From an uncultured Tenacibaculum sp. (GTDB lineage Bacteria > Bacteroidota > Bacteroidia > Flavobacteriales > Flavobacteriaceae), in contig NZ_CANMMT010000011.1 in NCBI RefSeq assembly GCF_947499065.1, positions 28,563 through 92,562 on the forward strand: a stretch of 64,000 nucleotides of DNA, written 5' to 3'. The number at the start of each line of letters is the position of its first letter. Within the stretch, counting starts at the first letter, position 1. The notes beneath the pieces are model-generated. The model did not search any database. It had not been told where the DNA came from and saw only the letters and a list, made by a program, of their open reading frames with translations. Positions 26,988-36,300 of this stretch are shown one piece after another. A program made the translations under genes and the position numbers.

Positions 26988-28575
26988 TTGGTAAAGAAAT
27001 TTTAAAAACAGTTTGTTTAAAGTTGGTAGTTAATGATATAATTCCGTTGTGTTTTTCAATAATTTTTTTTGTATAGTATAAACCAATTCCAAATCCTTTA
27101 ACATCGTGAGTATTTCCTTTAGGAACTCTATAAAACTTTTCAAATATTTTGTCTTGTTGGTTTTTATCAATACCTACACCATTATCGGCTACAGAAATTT
27201 CTAGATTATTTAGAAGAGAGTTTATATTAATTTCAATTTTGTTACCACCATATTTAATTGCATTATCTATTAAGTTTGAAACAGCATTTTCAAAGTGGAA
27301 TGGGTCTATTTCTTTTTCTAAGCTAGAAACATTGCTTGAAAAATGTATGCTCTTTTCAGGAGCAATTAATTGATGTTTTTTTGTAAGCTTTTCAATTAAA
27401 TCAATAATATTAACAGGCTCTTTTTTTAATAATAATTTCTCACTATCTAAAGTAGCAGTTTCTAAAAGTTTTTCAACCATTTGGTGTAGCTTTTTTAACT
27501 GTATAGATGATATGGATAAGTATTTTTTCGTTTTTTCTTTATCATCAATAATATTGAAGTTGTTTATGGCTTCAATAGCTGTTGAAACTGTTGTAATTGG
27601 AGTTTTAAATTCGTGAGTAATATTGCTAATTAAATCATTTTTAATTTCTGCGAGTTCTTTTTGCTGATTGATGATTTTTAGCAAATAAATTAAACTAGAA
27701 ATAACAGCTAATGATAAAAGAAAAGATAATAATATACCTGTAAAACTTCTTTTTAATGCTTCATATGTAGGATTGCTATAATATAAATTAATGTCTTCAT
27801 GAGACTTTAAAAAAGTAGATTTTGCATTAACTTTTAATGGATATTTAATATTGTCAGTTTTACTGGTATAAAAAAGAGAATCGTTTTTAAAATGTTTAAA
27901 ATAAAAATCTGTTTGAATTTTTTTATTGCTTAATTCTTGAGCCATTATAGAATCAAGTTTTTTGTAATCAATAGTGTCGTTTTGTATAGCTATAAAAATA
28001 CTTTGTATTCCTTTTATTAGTTTTAGACTATCTACAGTTTTTTTTCCTAGAAATAATTGAACTTTTTCTCTATTATTATAGGACTTTACTGTTTCCTTAT
28101 CTTTTTTAGATTGAATAGAAATATCAAAATTTAAAGAGTCATTTTTCTTTGGTGTACCTATGTTTTCTTTTCCTATAAAAGATTTTATAAAAGCTGAATC
28201 CATTTTAGTAAAATCTTCTTTTCCATCATTTATTTCAATTGTAGTAATTTCAAAAGACGGTTTTTTTTTCTCTGGGAATTTTTTTACACTTTTTTTGATT
28301 CCTGATCTTCTAAAGATACTTTTCCAAGCAGCATCTTTTTCTTTTCTATTAAAAGGTGTTGGATGTTGTGGTTCAACAATTGCAAAATGACTTTGCTTAG
28401 AAAAATCAACATAATATGCTTCGATAGAATTGTCTAAACTAATTTGAATTTCGTTTAAAACACGTTGTCTATTCTGTTCGTAATTTTTATAATTCCAATA
28501 AAACTGAACTATCAAGGTAGTTAGTATTGTAATTATAATTAAATATAAAATCCAATGTTTTTTTGGGTTCTTCAT
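26980..28575 (-). CDS. Membrane sensor histidine kinase
   Basis: A 531-residue sensor. Transmembrane helix 1 is at about 8-26. A periplasmic sensor domain of about 250 residues follows, lysine-rich and without a recognised family. Helix 2 is at about 278-301. The dimerisation domain holds His321 in SNITHEFKTPITT, and the ATPase domain has NLIDNAIKYGG, DNGVGID and GFGIGLYYTK. It is upstream of and overlapping the response regulator, and divergent from the GLPGLI operon. Its -7 element ends only four bases before the ATG. Confidence 0.93.
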   Translation of the reverse strand: MKNPKKHWILYLIIITILTTLIVQFYWNYKNYEQNRQRVLNEIQISLDNSIEAYYVDFSKQSHFAIVEPQHPTPFNRKEKDAAWKSIFRRSGIKKSVKKFPEKKKPSFEITTIEINDGKEDFTKMDSAFIKSFIGKENIGTPKKNDSLNFDISIQSKKDKETVKSYNNREKVQLFLGKKTVDSLKLIKGIQSIFIAIQNDTIDYKKLDSIMAQELSNKKIQTDFYFKHFKNDSLFYTSKTDNIKYPLKVNAKSTFLKSHEDINLYYSNPTYEALKRSFTGILLSFLLSLAVISSLIYLLKIINQQKELAEIKNDLISNITHEFKTPITTVSTAIEAINNFNIIDDKEKTKKYLSISSIQLKKLHQMVEKLLETATLDSEKLLLKKEPVNIIDLIEKLTKKHQLIAPEKSIHFSSNVSSLEKEIDPFHFENAVSNLIDNAIKYGGNKIEININSLLNNLEISVADNGVGIDKNQQDKIFEKFYRVPKGNTHDVKGFGIGLYYTKKIIEKHNGIISLTTNFKQTVFKISLPND

Positions 28576-28579
28576 GCTT

Positions 28580-28587
28580 CAAAGATA
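28580..28587 (-). promoter_or_regulatory. -7 promoter element of the histidine kinase operon
   Basis: CAAAGATA on the plus strand reads TATCTTTG on the minus strand, an exact TAnnTTTG. Transcription would start at or next to the ATG at 28575, so the mRNA may be leaderless. Confidence 0.5.
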
Positions 28588-28615
28588 AGTGGTTAAATCC
28601 AATAAAAACAATCGC

Positions 28616-28640
28616 TTAACACTAGTTAACACTCATTAAC
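28616..28640. promoter_or_regulatory. Triple TTAAC direct repeat, probable response regulator operator
   Basis: TTAAC begins at 28616, 28626 and 28636, an exact 10-bp period. The first two copies share TTAACACT. The array lies between the divergent kinase and GLPGLI promoters: 28 bases from the kinase -7 element and 22 bases upstream of the GLPGLI -7 element (CATATTTG, 28663-28670). It occupies the -33 region of the latter. Direct repeats with one helical turn of spacing are the usual binding pattern of OmpR-family regulators. Confidence 0.65.
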
Positions 28641-28697
28641 TCAAAAGGAGTATTTAAGTGTTCATATTTGTGAAATTAAAAATATAAAAACAAAAAA

Positions 28698-29531
28698 ATG
28701 ATACGATTTACTTTATTATTACTATTAATTTCAGTCTCAGTTTTGGGACAAAATTTTCAAGGAAAAGCTACTTATAAAACATTTAGAAAAGTTGATGTAA
28801 AATTAGAGGAAGCACATGGAGTGAACTCTAAGTTGCAAAAGCAATTACAAGAACAACTTAAAAAACAGTTTCAAAAAACATATACTTTAAATTTCAATAA
28901 ATCAGAATCTGTATATACGCAGAATAAAGAATTATCAGCTCCTCAGGCAATTGGAGGTAATTCTATTAGTGTTATATCTATTGGTGGAGGTGGAGGTAGC
29001 GATATTTTATATAAAAATATTGCAGATAAAAGGTACGTAAATAAAACTGAAATAAGTGGAAAACGATTTCTTATTAAAGATAAATTAGAAGATTATGGTT
29101 GGGAAATGACAAGTGAAACTAAAAATATAGGAAATTATACTTGTTATAAAGCAGTAAGAAAACGTGAAGAAACGAGAACCTCTTTTACAATGACTGATGG
29201 TAAACGTGAAGAGAAAAAAGATAAAATTACTGTTACAACTGTGGCTTGGTACACACCTCAAATACCTTTGAGCAATGGTCCAGAACAGTTTTGGGGATTA
29301 CCAGGTTTAATTTTAGAAATTCAAGATGGTAAACTAACAATTGTTTGTACTGAGATTGTAATGAATTCGTCTGATAAAATAGTAATAAAAGAGCCTACAA
29401 AAGGAAAGAAAGTGACACAAGAAAAGTTTGATAAAATTATGGATGAGCACTCTAAAGATATGATGGAGCGTTTTAAAAATAAAAGAAAAAGTAAAGACGG
29501 TAATTCTTTTAGTATTGAGATTCAAGGATAA
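28698..29531 (+). CDS. GLPGLI family secreted protein (first copy)
   Basis: A 277-residue protein with a signal peptide (MIRFTLLLLLISVSVLGQ). It carries the family signature GLPGLILEIQDG near residue 200, after AWYTPQIPLSNGPEQFWG. GLPGLI proteins are a Bacteroidota-specific exported family of unknown function that often sit beside TonB-dependent receptors, as here. It is a tandem paralogue of the next gene; both share FQGKA near the mature N-terminus and a charged helical C-terminus. Confidence 0.9.
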   Translation: MIRFTLLLLLISVSVLGQNFQGKATYKTFRKVDVKLEEAHGVNSKLQKQLQEQLKKQFQKTYTLNFNKSESVYTQNKELSAPQAIGGNSISVISIGGGGGSDILYKNIADKRYVNKTEISGKRFLIKDKLEDYGWEMTSETKNIGNYTCYKAVRKREETRTSFTMTDGKREEKKDKITVTTVAWYTPQIPLSNGPEQFWGLPGLILEIQDGKLTIVCTEIVMNSSDKIVIKEPTKGKKVTQEKFDKIMDEHSKDMMERFKNKRKSKDGNSFSIEIQG

Positions 29532-29583
29532 TTTAATTGTTAAAATAAAAAGCTCATTAAACCTTTTGCCTTTTAGCTAGTCT

Positions 29584-29607
29584 AACTTTAGTTGACTAAA
29601 GTTTTAT
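29584..29607 (+). terminator. Hairpin between the two GLPGLI genes
   Basis: AACTTTAG / CTAAAGTT around TTGA, followed by a short T/A run. It may act as a partial terminator or as an mRNA stabiliser separating the two reading frames. Confidence 0.4.
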
Positions 29608-29630
29608 TAATCAGTTTAAAAGCCCAAGCC

Positions 29631-30485
29631 ATGAAGTGTTTTTTATCATATCTATTTTTATTCATTTCAATTTCAGGATTTTCTCAAACAAATTTTCAAG
29701 GGAAAGCAATATATAAATCTAAAACTACTATAGATTCTAATTTTGGAGGTAGACAAATGTCTGAGGAACGAAAGAAGCAGATTTTACAAAGAATGAAAAG
29801 TATGTTGGAAAAAGCATATGTTCTGAATTTTACTAAAAATGAATCTGTTTATAAAGAAGAAGAAAAATTAGCAACTCCAGGTACAGGAAGAGGTTTTCGT
29901 TTTGGAGGTATGATGAGCGGAGGTGAAACATATAAGAACTTAAAAGAACATAAAGTTTTAGAATCTAAAGAATCTTTTGGTAAAAAGTTTTTAATAAATA
30001 GTTCTTCTGAGAAACTAGATTGGGAATTGGGTAGTGAAACAAAACAAATAGGGAACTATACATGTTTTAAAGCTACCATGACCAAGAAAGCAGATGGTTT
30101 AGATTGGCGTAATATGCGAAGAAGACCTAAAAATAAAAAGAGTGATACTACAAAAACAAAAAAAATAACTGATGAGATTGAAATGCCTAAAGAAATTAAA
30201 GTTACGGCTTGGTATACACCTCAAATACCAGTAAGTAATGGTCCAGGAAACTATGGTGGTTTACCAGGTTTGATTTTAGAAATAAATGAAGGAAGAACTA
30301 CCATTCTTTGTACTGAGATAGTAATGAATTCATCAGAAAAAGCAGAAATTAAAGAACCGAAGAAAGGAAAAAAAGTATCTAAGAAAGAATATGCCGAGAT
30401 TATGAAAAAGAAGATGGAAGAAATGAGAGAAATGTTTAGAAATAGACGTAGTGGTCGTGGAGGAGGAAGAGGTCGAGGTTTTTAA
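29631..30485 (+). CDS. GLPGLI family secreted protein (second copy)
   Basis: A 284-residue tandem paralogue of the gene at 28698. Signal peptide MKCFLSYLFLFISISGFSQ, then FQGKAIYKS, AWYTPQIPVSNGPGNYGG and GLPGLILEINEG. The C-terminus is rich in Arg and Gly (RRSGRGGGRGRGF), which the first copy lacks. The frame is open from 29592, but that position lies inside a hairpin and the signal peptide begins at 29631. It ends 27 bases before the receptor gene. Confidence 0.9.
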   Translation: MKCFLSYLFLFISISGFSQTNFQGKAIYKSKTTIDSNFGGRQMSEERKKQILQRMKSMLEKAYVLNFTKNESVYKEEEKLATPGTGRGFRFGGMMSGGETYKNLKEHKVLESKESFGKKFLINSSSEKLDWELGSETKQIGNYTCFKATMTKKADGLDWRNMRRRPKNKKSDTTKTKKITDEIEMPKEIKVTAWYTPQIPVSNGPGNYGGLPGLILEINEGRTTILCTEIVMNSSEKAEIKEPKKGKKVSKKEYAEIMKKKMEEMREMFRNRRSGRGGGRGRGF

Positions 30486-30512
30486 CTAAATAGAATTAAC
30501 AAATTATATATA

Positions 30513-33266
30513 ATGAAGAAAATATTATCTATAGCCATTTTCATGGCTACATGGGGATTATATGCCCAAATTACTCTGAAAGGAGTAGTGAAAGACAGTA
30601 TAGGAAGTCCACTAGAAATGGCCAATGTAATTGCTATTAATAAAGGGACTAAGAAGTTAGATTCGTATGGTTTTACTGATGCAAATGGAAATTATAAACT
30701 GAATTTAAAGAAGAATTCTTCTTATAGCATTAAGGTTAGTTATATAGGAATGAAAACCTCAGATGTTTTAGTAGAAACAAAAGAAGAGAACGTAGTTAAA
30801 GACATTAATTTAAAAGGAGATGATACGCTAGATGAAGTAAACATTACTTATAAAATGCCCGTTACTGTTAAAGGCGATACCATAGTGTATGATGCTGATA
30901 GTTTTAAAAGTGGTACTGAAAAGAAGTTGGGAGATGTTCTTGAAAAATTACCAGGTGTAGAAGTAAATGATGATGGAGAAATAGAGGTAGAAGGAAAAAC
31001 AGTAAAAAAGGTAATGGTAGAAGGGAAAGATTTTTTCGACGGAGACTCTAAAATAGCAACTAAAAATATTCCAGCAAATGCTGTAGATAAAGTTGAAGTA
31101 TTAAAGAATCATAGTGAAGTTGGACAAATGAGTAGGGTTACCGATAATGAGGATAACGTTGTAATTAATATAAAACTAAAAGAAGGAAAAAAGAATTTTT
31201 GGTTTGGAGAAGTAACAGCAGGTATGGGAGTTGGGATGAATGATAGTAGATATATAGCACATCCTAAGCTTTTTTACTATAGTCCTAAATATAGTATCAA
31301 TATTATTACTGATGTGAATAATATAGGTGAAGTCCCTTTTACTATGAGAGATTATTTTAAGTTCACTGGAGGATTCAGATCTTTAGGAGACTCTGGTAAT
31401 GGAACTAATTTTGATGTTGGTTCAAACGATATTTCGTTCTTAACTTTAAGAAATAATAGAGCTAAAGAAATTGAATCAAGATTTGGAGCATTGAATTTTA
31501 GTTATTCACCTAAAAAAACATGGGATATAAGTGGATTTGCTATTTATTCAGGAAATGATACTGAAATGCAAGAAACTACTTCAAGAGAATACATAAATAG
31601 AGGAGTAGATGTAAATAATTTACCAGCTGGAGCACCTCCAATTATTGATACAGAAAACACTCGGGATTTAACAAATCAAAAAAGTGATTTAGGATTATTT
31701 AAATTAAGTTCTAGCTATAAACCTAATACAAACAATCAATTAGATTATGATGTTTTTGCAAAAGTATCAAGTCAAAGTCAAAGTCAATCAACGATATCTT
31801 CAAGGACATATTTGAATGCTAGTGATGAGGTTGTGCCAATTAATCAGTTTTCAAATCAAAGTCCTTTTTCAATCAACCAGAACTTAAATTATTATTATAC
31901 ATTAAATGATAAAAATATTTTTGCTTTTGAAGCTCAGCATTTATGGCAAGATGAAGACCCGTTTTACAATGCAGAATTAGAACAACTTTCATTTGCTAAC
32001 TTAATAGGGTTAAATATAACAGCTAATCCATTTAATATTAGTCAAAACAAAAGGGTAAAGACAAACAAGTTTGATGCAAATTTAGACTATTACTATGTAA
32101 TAAATTCTAAAAGTAATTTGAATATTACTTTAGGAACTACATTGAGTACTCAGCAATTTAACTCAGATATTTTTGAGATTTTAGGAGGGAATAAAACACA
32201 AGTAACAAATCCAGTTTCAATTAATGATGTTGATTTTACTTTTAACGATTTATATGCTGGTCTTCATTATAAATTTATAACAGGTATATTTACTTTTACA
32301 CAAGGGTTTAATGTACATAATTATGTGTCTAAAAACACGCAGTTAGGTTCGCAAACCAAAAATTCATTCACCAAAATTTTACCTGATGCATCTATAAAAA
32401 TTAGTTTAAAGAAATCAGAAACTTTACGATTGAGATATAGTATGGAAACTAGTTTTACTGATGTAAATCAGTTGGCAGAAGGATATGTTTTTAATAATTA
32501 TAATAGTCTGTATAAAGGAAATCGAGAGTTAGAAAATGCTTTGTATCACAATATAAACTTAAACTATTTTAGTTTTAACATGTTTAATTATACAAATGTT
32601 TTTGGGTCTATAAATTATAGTAAACGTAAAGATGTTATTAAAGGAAACACTGAGTTTTTAGGAGTAAACCAAATAAGGACTTCGATAAATTCTGCTTTAC
32701 CAGATGAAACTATTTCAGCAAGAGCTAATTTTCAAAAGAGCTATAGAAAGTTTAAATTGAGTTTAGGCGGAGATGTTTCGTATGCTAAATCGAATAGTTT
32801 AATTACTAACCGTCAAACGAATTTAGTAGAGAATAGATTAGCTAAAACTTTTTCTCAATCGTATAGAACTAAGTTTAGTACAAATTTTAGAGAAGCACCA
32901 AATTTTGATATTGGATACAATGTATCTATTAATAAATCTGATATTCAAGGTGTAAAAAACACTTTTACAACGCATAGCCCGTATTTAAATTTTGATGCTT
33001 ACTTTTTAAAAGAGTTTATATTCACTTCAAGATATACTTACAACAATGTTGTAAACAATGGAACTAGTATTGATAGTTATGGTTTTTTAAGAGCAGACTT
33101 AACATATCAGAAAAAAGATAGTAAATGGGAATATAAAGTTGGAGTTACTAATTTATTAAACTCAAAAGGGTTAAACCAAAATAGTAGTAATGACATTTTT
33201 GTAACAAATTCGACCTATGTAATTCAGCCAAGAATTGGAGTTTTAAGTGTAAAATATAACTTATAA
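30513..33266 (+). CDS. TonB-dependent-receptor-like outer-membrane beta-barrel protein
   Basis: A 917-residue protein with a signal peptide (about 1-19). A carboxypeptidase-D-regulatory-like domain covers about residues 22-100 (ITLKGVVKDSIGSPLEMANV), followed by a plug-like region with LEKLPGVEVNDDGEIEVEGK, then a long barrel. This form (the outer-membrane beta-barrel family) commonly partners GLPGLI proteins. Its ligand is unknown. The TTAAC operator and the adjacent two-component system suggest stress- or signal-controlled expression of the whole three-gene unit. Confidence 0.88.
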   Translation: MKKILSIAIFMATWGLYAQITLKGVVKDSIGSPLEMANVIAINKGTKKLDSYGFTDANGNYKLNLKKNSSYSIKVSYIGMKTSDVLVETKEENVVKDINLKGDDTLDEVNITYKMPVTVKGDTIVYDADSFKSGTEKKLGDVLEKLPGVEVNDDGEIEVEGKTVKKVMVEGKDFFDGDSKIATKNIPANAVDKVEVLKNHSEVGQMSRVTDNEDNVVINIKLKEGKKNFWFGEVTAGMGVGMNDSRYIAHPKLFYYSPKYSINIITDVNNIGEVPFTMRDYFKFTGGFRSLGDSGNGTNFDVGSNDISFLTLRNNRAKEIESRFGALNFSYSPKKTWDISGFAIYSGNDTEMQETTSREYINRGVDVNNLPAGAPPIIDTENTRDLTNQKSDLGLFKLSSSYKPNTNNQLDYDVFAKVSSQSQSQSTISSRTYLNASDEVVPINQFSNQSPFSINQNLNYYYTLNDKNIFAFEAQHLWQDEDPFYNAELEQLSFANLIGLNITANPFNISQNKRVKTNKFDANLDYYYVINSKSNLNITLGTTLSTQQFNSDIFEILGGNKTQVTNPVSINDVDFTFNDLYAGLHYKFITGIFTFTQGFNVHNYVSKNTQLGSQTKNSFTKILPDASIKISLKKSETLRLRYSMETSFTDVNQLAEGYVFNNYNSLYKGNRELENALYHNINLNYFSFNMFNYTNVFGSINYSKRKDVIKGNTEFLGVNQIRTSINSALPDETISARANFQKSYRKFKLSLGGDVSYAKSNSLITNRQTNLVENRLAKTFSQSYRTKFSTNFREAPNFDIGYNVSINKSDIQGVKNTFTTHSPYLNFDAYFLKEFIFTSRYTYNNVVNNGTSIDSYGFLRADLTYQKKDSKWEYKVGVTNLLNSKGLNQNSSNDIFVTNSTYVIQPRIGVLSVKYNL

Positions 33267-33286
33267 TATTTGGTGTATTTGAATAA

Positions 33287-33314
33287 AAAAAGCGAGCTGT
33301 TTAGCTCGCTTTTC
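33287..33314. terminator. Bidirectional terminator between convergent genes
   Basis: AGCGAGCT / AGCTCGCT with loop GTTT and T-runs on both strands. It serves the receptor operon and the protease gene ending at 33337. Confidence 0.85.
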
Positions 33315-33336
33315 TTTACAATATTATGTTTGTATT

Positions 33337-36300
33337 TTATTTGAATACAACTTTTTTAGTTTTAGTTTTTCCGTCATTTTCAATTTGAAGTAAGTAAATT
33401 CCTGAACTCATAGTTTTAAATTCTACTTCTTTATTAAAAGAACTAGAAATTGTAGAGAAACTTTGAGTTTCAAGTAATTGACCTCTTAAGTCGAATAATC
33501 TTACTACGGTTAAATCTTTAGACTTCACTTTGAAACTTACCGTTAATTTTCCTTCGGCAGGAACAGGGAATAATTTTAAGTCGGTAAATAAGCTTTTTGA
33601 AGTAGCAAAACTTTCTTCTATGTTAATGGTGTAATCTTCTACTTCGCCATTAAAATTCAACTCACAAGAACCAGGAGCAGTTGCTAGCTTAGTAGAAACT
33701 CTTAGAGTTGTTGCTCCTAAAATAGCATCTTCAGGAACTACAATTGAACTTGAATTCGAACTTAAATCAAAGCCTTCTCCAGCCTCAAAAGAACAGTTTT
33801 GGTTCCAGTCAATCCATCCATAGGTTTTCACGTCATCATTACCGTCTGTGTTAATAGCAACAGTTAAGTTATAACTTTCTCCTCTAACAACTCCTGTTGA
33901 GGTTGATTTAAAGTCAGAGTAACCTGTGGTTTTTGTTGAGGTATTATCAATTTCTCCCAATTTAACATTAGTAATACTAATTTGAGATTTTGTATTTCCT
34001 GATGATTTACATAGGTTATCATTAACATTTAATAAAATATTGATGGATTTAGTAACCGAGGCAGATGTACCCGTTACTGTCATATTATAATCACCTAAAG
34101 CAGCATTATTTAAGTTAGATAATGTTAAGTTAATATTTCCATTAGCACTTAATGATGCAGGATTAAAAGAACTAGTTACATTAGTAGGGATTCCAGTAAC
34201 TGAGAATGTTACATTTTCATTAAAACCATATAAAGTTTTAAAATCAATGGCAAAAGTTTGTTCATTAACAGATTTATTACAAATAGATGTATCTCCTGTT
34301 GTATTAGTTAAAGCAAAACTTGGTAACGGTTTTTCTTCAACAATAATAGTATAATCTTCTGTTTCACCCCATTCAGATTTATGGTCTGAATCACATGGTC
34401 CATCACCAAATCCTTTTGAAGGGTCTGCGTATTCTACAATAACTCTCATTCTAGTACTACCTAATGCAGCTCCCTCTGGAATAGTAATGTCATGAGTTGC
34501 GGTAGATATATCATCAGTTTTTGTACCTAAATCATATCGTTCTGTAGTTTTATTAAATTGAAAATCTTGGTTCCAATCAATAAATACATAGCAGTGGTCT
34601 TGATAACCAGCAGTATTGAAAGTTACACTTATTTTATGAGTTAAAGATCTTTTTACAGTAGTTGATTTCGCAGTAAAATCTTCATATCCATCAACTGTAT
34701 CATTATTAGAAGTATTATTAATGGTATTGAATGTAACATTGGTGATGTGATCACTTCCACCAGATTCATCAGTAAATGTAGAAGAACAATATGATGGAGC
34801 TTCAGTAGTAAATTCTGAAATGCTTGAATTTGAACCTTCACCACAATCATTTTTAGGTTTTACATACCAGTAATACTTTGTAGATGGGCTAAGTGCAGAT
34901 GAATGCTTATATGAATTTGTAGTAGCTGTTGCATTTATAATTATATTGGCAAAACTTGCATCGGTTGCTACTACAATATTGTAGTTTGTAGCATTTAAGT
35001 CTGCTCCCCATTCAAATTTAGGTAGTAAACTAACATTTGTAGCTGAGTTAGTAGGTGAAGTAGGAACAATATTAGCAAAACTAGTACCTATGACTTTTAG
35101 TAAAGCATCTGTAGTTTGAGTAACAGTATTAGAAGTTCCTTTGGCAACTATAGTGTAATCTTGTTGGTTACTTCCGTTTAAGTTGCTAATTGTCATTTTT
35201 ACATCACCATCTACATTAATAGTAGCAGGGGTAAAGGTAGCTGTAGCTCCATTAGGTAAACCAGTTGCAGATAAAGTTACAGTCTCAGAAAAACCATTAA
35301 CAAAATCTAAATTTAAAGTATAATCAATAGAAGCAGTACTATTGTTGCAAATAGTTTGCTTACTTGTCTTATTTGTAAACAAGAAAGTAGGAACTGTAGA
35401 GTTTATTGTAAAATCAGTAGAGTTTACATTGTAAAAAATATTGTCCGCAGCTTCAACCATTATACGGGCTTTAGTTGTAGGGTGATTAGGAATCAAAATT
35501 GTTTCCGTACCATCATTATCAATATTTTCTTTTAATAGAATAGGGAAGGTTAGTCCTCCATCAGTAGAAAGTCTTATGTTAACTTTGCTACAGCTAATTG
35601 GAGCTTCGTTTGTAGTTCCTTTATTCCAAGTTATAGTATGGTTGTCACCAGTATTCCAAGTTACGGATGAGTTTGGCGCTGTAACTGTAAAAGCTTCAGC
35701 TTCAGTAACAGTTATTTTTACGTCATCTCTTGCTGTATTTCCCCCACCTACATGATTGTCTCTTACGGTAAAAGAAAAATTCATTGTTCTAGCAACAGAA
35801 GGAAGCACTTCCCATTTAGTTGATGTATTACCAGCCACCACGGTTGATAATTTAGGCATATATCTATTAGGAGAAGTATTAGAAGGTAAAGATCTAAAAG
35901 CGGGGCCTTGTTTAGTTATAGAAACTAAAGGAACTGGTGCAGACTCTGTGTCTATTTGTTCCCAGTTATAAGTTAAACTAGCGGTTCCTTGAGCATCAGT
36001 AGCTGTACCTCTTAATACAAAAGGAGTAGATTTTGGAATAGTATAATCGCTACCAGCATTTGCAGTAGGAGCCGTGTTACCAGTATCTGTTTTTGTACCA
36101 CAACTAGCAACTGATTGAATATGATTCCACATTTCATTGATGCTTATTGCGTGAAAATAATCATCACTTCTATTCTGAACGTTTTCAGGAGAACAGATAC
36201 CTGCATATGCCATAATAGTCGAACCACTTCCTGGTTCTACAGAAGTAGGACCTATATTTCCACCACAATTACCTGCAGTTCCATTAAAGGTATGATTAGC

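Noticed and set aside
28698..30485. Assembly duplication of the GLPGLI gene
   Set aside because: The two copies are clearly diverged in sequence and in their C-termini, so this is an old tandem duplication.
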